Position numbers and translations under genes: made by a program. Positions 8,798 to 18,954 of a stretch of DNA of 64,000 bases are shown here, one piece after another (position 1 is the stretch's first letter; each line of letters begins with the position of its first letter). Source of the stretch: Flavobacteria bacterium GWA2_35_26 (GTDB taxonomy: Bacteria; Bacteroidota; Bacteroidia; Flavobacteriales; Flavobacteriaceae); contig MGWH01000002.1 in NCBI GenBank assembly GCA_001800905.1, positions 186,001 to 250,000 on the forward strand, in the 5' to 3' direction. Below the pieces are notes generated by a model. The model did no database searches. It was not told the DNA's origin and saw only the letters and a list, made by a program, of their open reading frames with translations.

Positions 8798-9301
8798 ATG
8801 AATTCAGAATTAGAACAATCTTTTGTAAAACAACTTCAAGAGAATCAGAATATAATCCACAAAATTTGTCGATTGTATACTGAGGATGAGGATGCGCACA
8901 AAGATTTGTTTCAAGAAATTACGATTCAGTTGTGGAAAGCCTTTCCTAAGTTTAGAGGTGATAGTAAATTCTCGACCTGGGCGTACAGAGTAGCCTTAAA
9001 TACCGCGATAACACTGTATCGAAAGACAAAGCGATCCATCAATACGGTAGGATACGAAGGTAACTACCATTTCGTCCCTGAAGTACATTACAATTACGAA
9101 GAAGAAGAACAACTCAAATTATTATACCAAGCAGTTCATCAATTGAACGACATAGAAAAAGCCCTCATTTTTATGTACTTGGAAGACAAAGATTACACTG
9201 AAATTGCAGAAACACTTGGAATTAGTGAAGTAAATGCAAGAGTAAAAATGAACCGAATTAAAGGAAAACTAAAAAAACTATTAAATCCTAAAGGAATATG
9301 A
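8798..9301 (+). CDS. ECF-type RNA polymerase sigma factor
   Basis: A 167-residue sigma-70 family protein with only regions 2 and 4, as in extracytoplasmic-function sigma factors. Region 2 runs through AHKDLFQEITIQLWKAF and the DNA-contacting FSTWAYRVALNTAI (about 30-70). Region 4 is the helix-turn-helix YTEIAETLGISEVNARVKMNRIKGKL (split about 128-155). The stop overlaps the next start by four bases (ATGA), so the two genes are translationally coupled. That arrangement is usual for a sigma factor and the membrane protein that restrains it. The target regulon is not visible in this window. Confidence 0.92.
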   Translation: MNSELEQSFVKQLQENQNIIHKICRLYTEDEDAHKDLFQEITIQLWKAFPKFRGDSKFSTWAYRVALNTAITLYRKTKRSINTVGYEGNYHFVPEVHYNYEEEEQLKLLYQAVHQLNDIEKALIFMYLEDKDYTEIAETLGISEVNARVKMNRIKGKLKKLLNPKGI

Positions 9302-9903
9302 AAGAGTTGGATTTATTAAAAAAAGATTGGCAAAAGAGTGAGGCCTCTTTTGAACAATTGAGCGAAAAAGACATTTATGCGATGCTGCATAAAAAATCAT
9401 CTTCCGTAGTGAAGTGGATTTTAATTGTAAGCATATTAGAATTTGTGATTTTAAATGGATTAGGCTTTTTACTACCAGATCCCTACCAATCCAAATACGA
9501 TGAATTACATCCTTATTTGAATATTGCTGAAAAATTAAATTATTTTATTATTCTTGGTTTTATTTATTTATTCTTCAAAAATTACAAAACCATTTCGGTG
9601 TTAAACAATGCTTCAATGTTGATTCAACATATTTTAAAAACCCGAAAAATAGTGAATTATTACATTTATTGGAACATACTAATAAGCAGCTATTTCGGCG
9701 CATTTGGATTCATTGATGGATGGAATAACTCCAATACCAAAGTTGACGATATTCCCAACTATGGGACTGCAATGGTAATTCCATTTTTAATTGCAATGTT
9801 TTTTATTATGCTGTTTATATGGGGCTTTTACAAAATACTGTATGGTAACTTTTTAGGAAAACTTAAAACCAACTACGAAGAACTTCAAAAAATAGAATCA
9901 TAA
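9298..9903 (+). CDS. Membrane protein coupled to the sigma factor, candidate anti-sigma
   Basis: A 201-residue protein overlapping the ECF sigma gene by ATGA. The first 45 residues are soluble and charged (KELDLLKKDWQKSEASFEQLSEKDIYAMLHKK, shown here only as the start), followed by four hydrophobic segments at about 40-58, 77-98, 117-137 and 155-178. A short cytoplasmic tail ends the protein. No ZAS zinc motif or other known anti-sigma domain is recognisable. Position, translational coupling and a soluble N-terminus before membrane helices make an anti-sigma role likely but unproven. A bidirectional terminator follows immediately. Confidence 0.7.
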   Translation: MKELDLLKKDWQKSEASFEQLSEKDIYAMLHKKSSSVVKWILIVSILEFVILNGLGFLLPDPYQSKYDELHPYLNIAEKLNYFIILGFIYLFFKNYKTISVLNNASMLIQHILKTRKIVNYYIYWNILISSYFGAFGFIDGWNNSNTKVDDIPNYGTAMVIPFLIAMFFIMLFIWGFYKILYGNFLGKLKTNYEELQKIES

Positions 9904-9929
9904 AAAAAGAGGCAATTGCCTCTTTTTTT
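9903..9929. terminator. Bidirectional terminator
   Basis: AAAAAAAGAGGCAA and TTGCCTCTTTTTTT form a perfect stem. The stop codon of the minus-strand acyltransferase (9928-9930) lies inside the T run. Confidence 0.9.
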
Positions 9930-10737
9930 ATATATCCCATTTTCGTAATGCATTTAATTTTTCTTGTTCTTCCAACTCTTCGGCTGGAATTACCCTTAAG
10001 AAAGATGGATGTTGTTCAATGGCATACTCCACTTTTTCTACAATATCGTCAATACTATCCTTTTCATAATCTATATCTAACGGTTCTTTGATAATGAAAG
10101 ACTGCAAAATGCCTTTCTTTTTCATTCGTAATCCCTTTTTATCAAAAGAACGTCTAAAACCATCAATTACAATTGGAACTACAATGGGTTGATGATCTTT
10201 AATAATATGAGCCGTCCCTTTTCTAACGGGTTTAAAAGACTTGGTGGTACCTTGTGGAAAAGTAATCACCCATCCATCAGCCAAAGCAATTTTTATATTT
10301 TCAGTATCATTAGGATTAACTTCTTTTTTCTCGGTCACATCCACCCCTTTGGCACGCCAAGTGCGCTCCACTGATATAGCGCCTACATAGGCTAATATTC
10401 TAGGTAACAATCCAGCTTGCATTGTCTCTTTGGCAGCTACATAATACACATTCATTTTGGGTTGCCAAAGGTAACCTACATTTTTAATAGAATCGGTACG
10501 ACCACTTAAACTGGCATTGAAGACATGAAACATAGCCACAACATCAGCAAAATAGGTTTGATGATTTGAAATAAATAAAACGTTAGTATCGGGTAGATTC
10601 TTTAGAATTTCGGAACCTTCTATTTGCAATTCATTGAATCCTCTGTAACGTCTGTGGGTTAAACATCCTAAAATACGAATGAGCCACTTTTTTATAAATA
10701 GGATATGACCAAAAGGGTTTCTCTTTAACAATCCCAT
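9928..10737 (-). CDS. Lysophospholipid acyltransferase-family protein (PlsC-like)
   Basis: A 269-residue member of the PlsC/LPLAT family, which moves an acyl chain from ACP or CoA to a lysolipid at the inner membrane. Motif I is NHQTYFAD (58-65). The His59 to Asp65 spacing is HX5D rather than the canonical HX4D. Motif III is FPQGTT rather than FPEGTR, followed by KPVRKGTAHI, and motif IV is VVPIVIDG. A hydrophobic N-terminal stretch (HILFIKKWLIRILGCL) probably associates with the membrane. The changed motifs suggest an acceptor other than 1-acyl-glycerol-3-phosphate, for example an aminolipid, but this is inference. It is a single gene. Confidence 0.82.
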   Translation of the reverse strand: MGLLKRNPFGHILFIKKWLIRILGCLTHRRYRGFNELQIEGSEILKNLPDTNVLFISNHQTYFADVVAMFHVFNASLSGRTDSIKNVGYLWQPKMNVYYVAAKETMQAGLLPRILAYVGAISVERTWRAKGVDVTEKKEVNPNDTENIKIALADGWVITFPQGTTKSFKPVRKGTAHIIKDHQPIVVPIVIDGFRRSFDKKGLRMKKKGILQSFIIKEPLDIDYEKDSIDDIVEKVEYAIEQHPSFLRVIPAEELEEQEKLNALRKWDI

Positions 10738-10821
10738 AATTAGAGTAAGTATTTAAATAATTTAGGTGGCAAACTTACAAAATTTATTTTTGGGGACAAA
10801 TGAAGGGTTATCAGTAAACAT

Positions 10822-11466
10822 CTATGAATTTATAGTTTCGATCATCACGTCCTTTAATTCACTCAACATCATAGCAGTTGCTCCCCAAATCGTGTGATGC
10901 TCAATTTGAAATGCCGGTACCATAATGGAATTGGCAGAAAAAGTTTTGAGTTCAGTTTCAATTACGATAGTATCACTAAGGAATGTGGCAATTGGTAACT
11001 CAATTATCCCTGCAACTTCTTTCGGATCGGGAATGAAGTCTATTTCTTCTTGGCAAATGGCCAAATAAGGATATACAATAAAATTACTTGGCGGAATGTA
11101 TACCTGAGTAAATGGTTTAATTAATTCTACTTTATGAGGATCAACTCCTACTTCTTCATACGTTTCTCGAATGGCTGTAGCCGCAAAATCAATATCGTCA
11201 TTTTCATACTTTCCTCCAGGAAAAGCGATCTGGGCAGAATGCACCCCTTCATAGGAATTGCGCACAATCAATACTAAATGTGTTGCCCCATTTTTGGGAT
11301 AACACAACATCAAAACTGCTGCAGTTCTCGGATCATTTTTCTCTACCGATTGATTTTGCAACTGCGTCAATCGTTCCAAAGGCGCCATTTTAAGATGTGC
11401 TTTGAGAGCCGGTAACTCAACCGAAATTAATTTAGGAACAAACTGTAAAAATTCTTGGAAATCCAT
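10822..11466 (-). CDS. NUDIX hydrolase, CoA pyrophosphatase type
   Basis: A NUDIX hydrolase of 214 residues. The Nudix box runs GGKYENDDIDFAATA then IRETYEEVGVD, matching GX5EX7REUXEEXGU apart from spacing in the first loop. Upstream is the segment AAVLMLCYPKNGATHLVLIVRNSYEGVHSAQ (start and end only of interest), typical of the NudL/NUDT7 group that splits CoA to 3',5'-ADP and phosphopantetheine. A TTG two codons upstream (11472) would also work. The ATG at 11466 gives MDFQEFLQFV and is preferred. It is divergent from the DUF4268 gene. Confidence 0.88.
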   Translation of the reverse strand: MDFQEFLQFVPKLISVELPALKAHLKMAPLERLTQLQNQSVEKNDPRTAAVLMLCYPKNGATHLVLIVRNSYEGVHSAQIAFPGGKYENDDIDFAATAIRETYEEVGVDPHKVELIKPFTQVYIPPSNFIVYPYLAICQEEIDFIPDPKEVAGIIELPIATFLSDTIVIETELKTFSANSIMVPAFQIEHHTIWGATAMMLSELKDVMIETINS

Positions 11467-11558
11467 AATCAAAGCCTATTTTTGCGAATGCAAATCGATT
11501 CTAAAAGTAGTTTAGAAAAAATAAGTACACAAACTTTCTACTATTAAAACAAAAACCT

Positions 11559-11999
11559 ATGTACAGTAAAGAAGAAGCCCAACGATTAAAGCGCGAGTTT
11601 TGGATTGCCTTCGCCGAAAAATATCCTAGAAAATGGCTTTTGTATGATACCAAAATCAAAGATTTCTCATTTAAGTTTTTTGTAGACAATAAAAAAGCAC
11701 AGGTACTTATTGATATTGAACCACGCAATGACGCAAAACGCATTGCCTACTTTGAAAAAATAGAAGCGCTTAAAGCAATTTTGGAAGAAGAATTTGTAAC
11801 CGACTTGGTTTTTGAAAAAAATTATTACTTGGAAAACGGCAAAACCATAAGCCGAATTTGGGTAGAAAAAAATGACGTTAGTGTCAGTAATCGCAATTAT
11901 TGGGATGCTATTTTTGATTTTTTTAATGAAAAAATGGCGGCGCTAGAATTATTTTATGCCGAGTACGATGAATTCATTAAGTCGATTGAAATAGAGTAG
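11559..11999 (+). CDS. DUF4268 domain-containing protein
   Basis: A 146-residue soluble protein covering one DUF4268 domain. The start (MYSKEEAQRLKREFWIAF), the middle (FSFKFFVDNKKAQVLIDIEPRN) and the helical end (YWDAIFDFFNEKMAALELFY) match the family, which also occurs fused to restriction-like nucleases. This copy has no fused nuclease part. There is no signal peptide or membrane segment. Its function is unknown. The neighbours are a NUDIX hydrolase on the opposite strand and a convergent flavin oxidoreductase gene 19 bases away, so no operon context is available. Confidence 0.8.
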   Translation: MYSKEEAQRLKREFWIAFAEKYPRKWLLYDTKIKDFSFKFFVDNKKAQVLIDIEPRNDAKRIAYFEKIEALKAILEEEFVTDLVFEKNYYLENGKTISRIWVEKNDVSVSNRNYWDAIFDFFNEKMAALELFYAEYDEFIKSIEIE

Positions 12000-12018
12000 T
12001 TCATCGACATGGAAGAAA

Positions 12019-12963
12019 TTAAAATGCCCATTGCACACTTTCTTTTTGTGCCAGTTGAAATTCAGTAAGTATACTTTCAATTATTTTGCTCACAGGCTGA
12101 ATATCATGAATCAAACCAGCAATTTGGCCAATTTCTAATTCGCCTTCTTCTAAATCACCTTCAAACATACCGCGTTTGGCACGGGCTCTTCCTAACAATT
12201 GAATTAACTCTTCTTTGGTTGCACCCTTGGCGTATAATTCTTGAACTTGTTGGTAAAATTTATTTTTTATTAAACGAACTGGTGCCAATTCTTTCAAGGT
12301 CAATTGCGTATCGCCTTCTTTGGAAGCAACCACAGTATTTTTAAAATTATCGTGTGCTGACGATTCCTCTGAGGCAACAAAACGGCTTCCCATTTGAACG
12401 CCATCAGCGCCTAAAACCATGGCGGCAAGCATTCCTCTACCGGTTGCAATTCCACCCGCTGCGATCAACGGAATTGAAATTTTTTCCTTCACCATCGGAA
12501 TCAAAGTTAAAGTCGTCGTTTCTTCACGGCCGTTATGTCCTCCCGCTTCAAATCCTTCTGCAACCACAGCGTCTACTCCTGCTTCTTGTGCTTTTAAAGC
12601 AAAAGCAGAACTACTTACTACGTGCACTACTGTAATTCCGTTCTCTTTTAAATAAGGGGTCCACGTTTTTGGATTTCCAGCTGAAGTGAAAACAATCTTC
12701 ACTCCTTCTTCAACTATAATTTTCAGGATTTCTTCAACATTTGGATACAACATGGGAACATTCACACCAAACGGTTGGGAAGTTGCTTGTTGACATTTAC
12801 GAATGTGTTCTCGGAGCACTTCGGGATACATAGAGCCAGCTCCTATCAATCCTAAACCACCAGCATTACTTACAGCTGAAGCTAATTTATACCCACTATT
12901 CCAAATCATTCCTCCTTGGATAATTGGGTATTTGATTTTAAAAAGTGAGGTAATACTATTCAT
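12019..12963 (-). CDS. NAD(P)H-dependent flavin oxidoreductase (nitronate monooxygenase/FabK family)
   Basis: A 314-residue FMN-binding TIM barrel. The N-terminal PIIQGGMIWNSG and SNAGGLGLIG, the central EGFEAGGHNG with the family His, and LIAAGGIATGRGM plus GADGVQMGSRFVA (phosphate binding) are all present. Related enzymes are nitronate monooxygenase, the enoyl-ACP reductase FabK, and 2-nitropropane dioxygenase-like proteins of unknown substrate. Sequence alone does not separate these. It begins 17 bases after mnmA ends and is probably co-transcribed with it, but no functional link is obvious. Confidence 0.88.
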   Translation of the reverse strand: MNSITSLFKIKYPIIQGGMIWNSGYKLASAVSNAGGLGLIGAGSMYPEVLREHIRKCQQATSQPFGVNVPMLYPNVEEILKIIVEEGVKIVFTSAGNPKTWTPYLKENGITVVHVVSSSAFALKAQEAGVDAVVAEGFEAGGHNGREETTTLTLIPMVKEKISIPLIAAGGIATGRGMLAAMVLGADGVQMGSRFVASEESSAHDNFKNTVVASKEGDTQLTLKELAPVRLIKNKFYQQVQELYAKGATKEELIQLLGRARAKRGMFEGDLEEGELEIGQIAGLIHDIQPVSKIIESILTEFQLAQKESVQWAF

Positions 12964-12980
12964 ATTATCAAAGGATTACA

Positions 12981-14168
12981 TTAAGATATAACACCCGAAC
13001 CAATTAGTTCCTCTCCAATATGCCAAGCCACAAATTGTCCTTCGGTAATAGCCGATTGTGGTTCGTCAAAGGCTACATACATTCCTGATTCAAATTGGTA
13101 TAAGGTAGCTTTTTGTAGCGGTTGTCTGTAGCGAATACGAGCCATTACTTGCATTGATTCGCCATTGGCTAAAGCCAAATCAGTACGAACCCAATGCAAT
13201 TCGGAATTCGAAATAAACAACGCTTTTCTGAATAATCCTGGATGTTGACTAGTCAAACCCGTGTAAATTGTATTTGTAGTAACGTCTGTGGCAATAATGA
13301 AAAGAGGATCAGTAGTTCCTCCTACATTCAGTCCTTTTCGTTGTCCAATTGTAAAATAATGAGCGCCTTGGTGTTTGCCCACTACTTTTCCCATTTCGGG
13401 AGTGTAGTTAATTTTATTGGCTTCAAATGCCAAACGCTCTTCTAATGAAAGTCCTTCAGGTAAGCTATGCTGATACACAGGATGGTTCTTGTCAATTTGA
13501 ACAATGATTCCTCCCTTTGGTTGTAATTTTTGTTGTAAAAATTCAGGTAATCGTACTTTACCAATAAAACACAAACCTTGAGAATCTTTCTTCTCAGCTG
13601 TAATTAAATCCATCTCAGCAGCAATTTCGCGTACTTCAGGTTTGGTTAAATTTCCAATTGGAAATAAGGCTTTCGCCAATTGCTCTTGCGATAACTGACA
13701 TAAAAAATAAGACTGGTCTTTATTATTATCAGCACCAGCTTTTAGTTGGTATATCGTTTTTCCGGCAACTTCTATTTCGCTTTTTTGACAATAATGTCCC
13801 GTTGCCACAAAATCGGCATCAAGACTCATGGCAATCTTCATGAAAACGTCAAACTTAATTTCGCGATTACATAACACATCCGGATTAGGAGTGCGTCCTT
13901 TTTCGTATTCGTTGAACATATAGTCCACGATTTTTTCTTTGTATTGTTCGCTTAAATCAACGGTTTGAAATGGAATTCCTAATTTTTCAGCTACTAAAAG
14001 TGCGTCATTACTGTCTTCTAACCAAGGGCATTCGTTCGAAATTGTTACGGAGTCATCGTGCCAGTTTTTCATAAACAGACCAATCACCTCGTAGCCTTGC
14101 TGTTGTAACAAATACGCAGCAACACTCGAATCAACACCTCCAGAAAGACCAACTACTACACGTTTCAT
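12981..14168 (-). CDS. mnmA: tRNA-uridine 2-sulfurtransferase MnmA
   Basis: A 395-residue enzyme that makes 2-thiouridine at wobble position 34 of Glu, Gln and Lys tRNAs. [15 protein letters not shown] (8-22) is the PP-loop that adenylates U34. The two catalytic cysteines are in [11 protein letters not shown], near residue 100, and in SQGLCFIGK, near 200. The C-terminal beta-barrel ends [17 protein letters not shown]. The length is normal for Bacteroidetes homologues. It is followed 17 bases later by the flavin oxidoreductase gene, with the YwqK-like gene 60 bases upstream. Confidence 0.98.
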   Translation of the reverse strand: MKRVVVGLSGGVDSSVAAYLLQQQGYEVIGLFMKNWHDDSVTISNECPWLEDSNDALLVAEKLGIPFQTVDLSEQYKEKIVDYMFNEYEKGRTPNPDVLCNREIKFDVFMKIAMSLDADFVATGHYCQKSEIEVAGKTIYQLKAGADNNKDQSYFLCQLSQEQLAKALFPIGNLTKPEVREIAAEMDLITAEKKDSQGLCFIGKVRLPEFLQQKLQPKGGIIVQIDKNHPVYQHSLPEGLSLEERLAFEANKINYTPEMGKVVGKHQGAHYFTIGQRKGLNVGGTTDPLFIIATDVTTNTIYTGLTSQHPGLFRKALFISNSELHWVRTDLALANGESMQVMARIRYRQPLQKATLYQFESGMYVAFDEPQSAITEGQFVAWHIGEELIGSGVIS

Positions 14169-14228
14169 TTCGATTTAATTTGGATTAAAATGGGTAGCAA
14201 AGTTACAAAACATTTGCTAGCATAAACT

Positions 14229-14930
14229 TTATTTCTGTTGTGGACTTTTGGATTTTAAAGATAAATCGGTACTGGATATTATAACCAATTTACCGTTTTC
14301 CAACACTTCCCAAGTCCCCGTTTTTAAACCTTTGCTAAATACTCCTTTGGAAACGACTATGCCGCTATCATTTCTAAAAATAGCCAATCCATCGTATTCA
14401 TTATTTTTAAAAACAGATTCTTCTAGGACAATTCCATTTTCGGTAAATTTTTTATAGGATCCTTGCTTTAGGTTGTTCACAAAATAAGTTTGTTCAGCTA
14501 CTTTTCCATTTGGAAAGTAAACGGTACGCAGCCCTTCTAACTGTCCCTTCTTATAATTTTCAGTTGACATTATTCCCGGTGAGTTAAAATGATAGTATTT
14601 CCACTCTCCTTCAAAAAGCTTATTCACTACTTTTCCTTCGCTTACTTTGTTCTTATTTTGGTCGTAAAAAATAGTATAAGCTGAATTGTCTTTTGGGTTA
14701 AACTCACGAGTTGCAATTACATCACCTTTTTGTGTATCATCAAAAAATTGAAACAGACCTACTTCTTTCCCGTGGTCAAAAGCTCCTTGATAGCGAGGGC
14801 GTTTCGATTCTTCATAGACTCCTTTCCAAAGTCCGTGTTTCAATCCTTTTACATCCAATTGATTGTACTCCTTTTGAGCATGTAAAACACTACAAATCAA
14901 TGAAATTAAAAATACTAGTATACTTCTCAT
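14229..14930 (-). CDS. Exported YwqK-like protein with MORN-type repeats
   Basis: A 233-residue protein with a signal peptide (MRSILVFLISLICSVLHAQ). The mature part has at least six copies of the MORN_2/YwqK-like repeat, each with a G.W..Y...G.......Y..G pattern, for example GLKHGLWKGVY, KGQLEGLRTVYFPNGKV and NNEYDGLAIF. Such proteins are often labelled as antitoxins after YwqK of Bacillus, but the signal peptide and the lack of a partner toxin argue against that here. A periplasmic or surface structural role is more plausible. The next gene, mnmA, is 60 bases downstream. Confidence 0.78.
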   Translation of the reverse strand: MRSILVFLISLICSVLHAQKEYNQLDVKGLKHGLWKGVYEESKRPRYQGAFDHGKEVGLFQFFDDTQKGDVIATREFNPKDNSAYTIFYDQNKNKVSEGKVVNKLFEGEWKYYHFNSPGIMSTENYKKGQLEGLRTVYFPNGKVAEQTYFVNNLKQGSYKKFTENGIVLEESVFKNNEYDGLAIFRNDSGIVVSKGVFSKGLKTGTWEVLENGKLVIISSTDLSLKSKSPQQK

Positions 14931-14971
14931 ATTTTGAACTAAATAAAGGGTTAACCAACAATTAGTGTTGC

Positions 14972-15002
14972 AAAAAAAATCCCGAAATGAATCGAGATTT
15001 TT
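14972..15002 (-). terminator. Terminator of yidC
   Basis: On the minus strand AATCTCGA pairs with TCGGGATT (one G-U pair) and is followed by eight T. It lies 6 bases past the yidC stop. Confidence 0.8.
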
Positions 15003-15008
15003 AAGAAA

Positions 15009-16913
15009 TTATTTTTTGTTACGCTGTGCTTTTTGAGCTTCGGCTTGTTCCATTGCCTCTTGCAATTTTTGTTGGAACTTACTTGGTTTTTTCGGCGCTT
15101 TTAATTTGTTCTCTTGAATTTGAGCATGAATTTTATCACTATCGATAAAATACTTTTTGATCACAATCATGATTCCAATAGTAATCAAGTTGGATATAAA
15201 GTTATACAAACTCAATCCGGCTCCATAACTGTTGAAGAAAAACAACATCATTAATGGCGATACATAAATCATGATTTTCATCATTTGAGCCATATCAGGC
15301 ATTCCTTCTTGTTGCGGAGCAGCCATTTGTTGATCTCCAGAAGTCATTTTCATATAAAAGAAAATGGCAATTGCTGCAAGTACTGGGAACAAACTAATAT
15401 GATCTCCATACAACGGAATGTGAAAAGGCAATTTGATTACTTCATCAAACGAAGACAAATCATCCGCCCAAAGGAAACTTTTTTGTCTCAATTCAAAAGC
15501 AGATGGAAAGAATTGAAACGACGCATACATAAACGGCAACTGAATCAAGGCTGGAATGCAACCCGCCATCGGATTTACGCCGGCTTTGTTGTACAACTTC
15601 ATTGTTTCTTGTTGCTTTTTCATTGGGTCTTTTTTGAATTTTTCACCCAATTCTGCAATTTCAGGTCGCAATACTTTCATTTTGGCTTGAGACAAAAATG
15701 ATTTAAATGTAATAGGCGACATTGCAATTTTAATCAACACTGTGAAAACAATAATCGCAATTCCATAAGCAATGTAAGAACTCAAGAATCCAAATAATGG
15801 AATAAATATGAATTTATTAATCCATCCAAAAATTCCCCATCCTAACGAAATAATTTTTTCTAAATTCTTGTCGTAACTGTGTAAGGTTTTATAATCTGTT
15901 GGTCCCATGTACCAATTCAGTTTATAATCCAATTCACCATTGGTAAACGCTAAAGGAATTTCAGCCGTAAATTGTTTGGTGTAAGTAGTATCAACAGCTT
16001 CATCATTAACTAAATTATTGGATACTAATTTAGAGGTTGCAAAAGGTTTGTCAGTCAATAAAATAGTAGAGAAAAAATGTTGCTTGAACGCTACAAAACT
16101 AGCATTTTCGGCATTTTCTTCTTTGTTTTCTCCTTGGCCAACATAATCAATTTTACCTTCTTGATGCTCAAAATAAACTTCGGTATATCGGTTCTCGTAA
16201 GAAATACTTTTCTCATTTCTGTAGGTTTTCATACTCCATTGTAAATCCAATGGCTTAGCTGTATTTAACACTTTGTTCAAACCTTGAGAACGAACATCAA
16301 AACCAATCATATAATCATTTGGTTTCAAAATGTATTTGTACTCCAAAAATTCGTTAGCTCCAGCTTTTAATTTCATCGAAAGAATTTGATCCTGTCCCAC
16401 TTTTGAAATAGTAGGTTCAAAATACAAATCTTTGGTATTTAACGTTCTGTTGTCAGAAGTTTGCAAAGCAATATTCAAATTGGCGTTGTTGTCTTTAATC
16501 AACTCCACTAATTGGCCCGAACCTTTTTTGAATTTTTCGTGTTGCTTTAAAACCGCTTCAACAATAAACCCTCCTTTGTTAGCAATTTTCAATTTAACTA
16601 CTTCATTTTCGATAGTAGTAAAATCGCCTTTAGCTGAGGGTAGAGTTGCTGAATATGCAAAATTCCCTAATGTTTTTTGCAATTGAGCCAATTGAGTTGA
16701 GTCGCCTGTTGCAGCAACAGCCACTGCCGCCTTTTCAATTGATTTTTGTTCCAACTCTTTAACTTTAGCTGCTTTGGCAACCAATTCTTTTTGTGCTTTC
16801 TCAGCCGCAATCACTTTCGGATCGGGTTGATTTTGATACATAATCCAAATCAAGATTCCGAAAATCAATACAAAACCAACGATCGAATTAATGTCTAATT
16901 TTTTTTGTTCCAT
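15009..16913 (-). CDS. yidC: Membrane protein insertase YidC
   Basis: A 634-residue inner-membrane insertase that works with Sec or alone to insert and fold membrane proteins. An N-terminal anchor (IVGFVLIFGILIWIMY) is followed by a large periplasmic beta-sandwich of about 330 residues. The conserved core of five membrane segments (YGIAIIVFTVLIKIAM, then PITFKSFLSQAKMKVL with basic residues, then NPMAGCIPALIQLPFMYASF) follows. The C-terminal tail is Lys-rich (KAPKKPSKFQQKL) and should contact the ribosome. It starts 39 bases after pyrG ends and ends at its own terminator, so pyrG-yidC is probably one unit. Confidence 0.98.
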   Translation of the reverse strand: MEQKKLDINSIVGFVLIFGILIWIMYQNQPDPKVIAAEKAQKELVAKAAKVKELEQKSIEKAAVAVAATGDSTQLAQLQKTLGNFAYSATLPSAKGDFTTIENEVVKLKIANKGGFIVEAVLKQHEKFKKGSGQLVELIKDNNANLNIALQTSDNRTLNTKDLYFEPTISKVGQDQILSMKLKAGANEFLEYKYILKPNDYMIGFDVRSQGLNKVLNTAKPLDLQWSMKTYRNEKSISYENRYTEVYFEHQEGKIDYVGQGENKEENAENASFVAFKQHFFSTILLTDKPFATSKLVSNNLVNDEAVDTTYTKQFTAEIPLAFTNGELDYKLNWYMGPTDYKTLHSYDKNLEKIISLGWGIFGWINKFIFIPLFGFLSSYIAYGIAIIVFTVLIKIAMSPITFKSFLSQAKMKVLRPEIAELGEKFKKDPMKKQQETMKLYNKAGVNPMAGCIPALIQLPFMYASFQFFPSAFELRQKSFLWADDLSSFDEVIKLPFHIPLYGDHISLFPVLAAIAIFFYMKMTSGDQQMAAPQQEGMPDMAQMMKIMIYVSPLMMLFFFNSYGAGLSLYNFISNLITIGIMIVIKKYFIDSDKIHAQIQENKLKAPKKPSKFQQKLQEAMEQAEAQKAQRNKK

Positions 16914-16952
16914 TTTACTTTAAAATAGTTGATGATATAGAAACTAGTCCTA

Positions 16953-18572
<1,620 letters not shown>

Positions 18573-18605
18573 TTAGTTTGTATTGTAGTTGTGTAAAAAA
18601 CGTCG

Positions 18606-18613
18606 CAAAAATA
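18606..18613 (-). promoter_or_regulatory. Likely -7 element of pyrG-yidC
   Basis: The minus strand reads TATTTTTG, 39 bases before the pyrG ATG. No clear -33 TTTG is seen at the expected distance. Confidence 0.45.
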
Positions 18614-18713
18614 CAATTATAAATTGAGAAAACGTGAATTTAAAATTGTGAAATTATGAAATTTTATGGTACTAATTTCGCTCAAAAAAATCCAATAGCG
18701 CTTCTATTTAGCA

Positions 18714-18947
18714 TTACATTGGTTTTGGATATTTCTTCTTTATATTCCGAATTAAATCTTCTAATCCGTTTAATTTTAATTCGTAAACCAATTGCAATTG
18801 TTTTCCTAACTCTCCTTTTGGAAATCCTTTATTATTGTACCAAACCACATAATATTCGGGCAACTCAATTAAATGCCAACCTTCGTATTTGCCAAAAGGC
18901 ATTTTAGTATGCGCTAATTTTATAAGTTGTTTTTGGTCGTTTTCCAT
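18714..18947 (-). CDS. DUF3820 family small protein
   Basis: A 77-residue protein matching the DUF3820 family throughout: MPFGKYEGWHLIELPEYYVVW is the signature (shown in two parts, MPFGKYEGWHL and PEYYVVWY), followed by KGFPKGELGKQL and a C-terminal helix. The family is small, cytosolic, widespread in proteobacteria and Bacteroidetes, and of unknown function; some members are called quorum-sensing-regulated virulence factors without good evidence. It begins 7 bases after the upstream gene ends and must share its transcript. Confidence 0.85.
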   Translation of the reverse strand: MENDQKQLIKLAHTKMPFGKYEGWHLIELPEYYVVWYNNKGFPKGELGKQLQLVYELKLNGLEDLIRNIKKKYPKPM

Positions 18948-18954
18948 TTGGATT

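Noticed and set aside
14229..14930. YwqK-like protein as the antitoxin of a toxin-antitoxin pair
   Set aside because: It has a signal peptide, so it is exported, and no toxin-like gene is adjacent.
15285..15701. A 138-residue ORF opposite yidC, and similar ORFs opposite valS and pyrG
   Set aside because: They lie fully inside well-supported genes on the other strand and show no recognisable domain.
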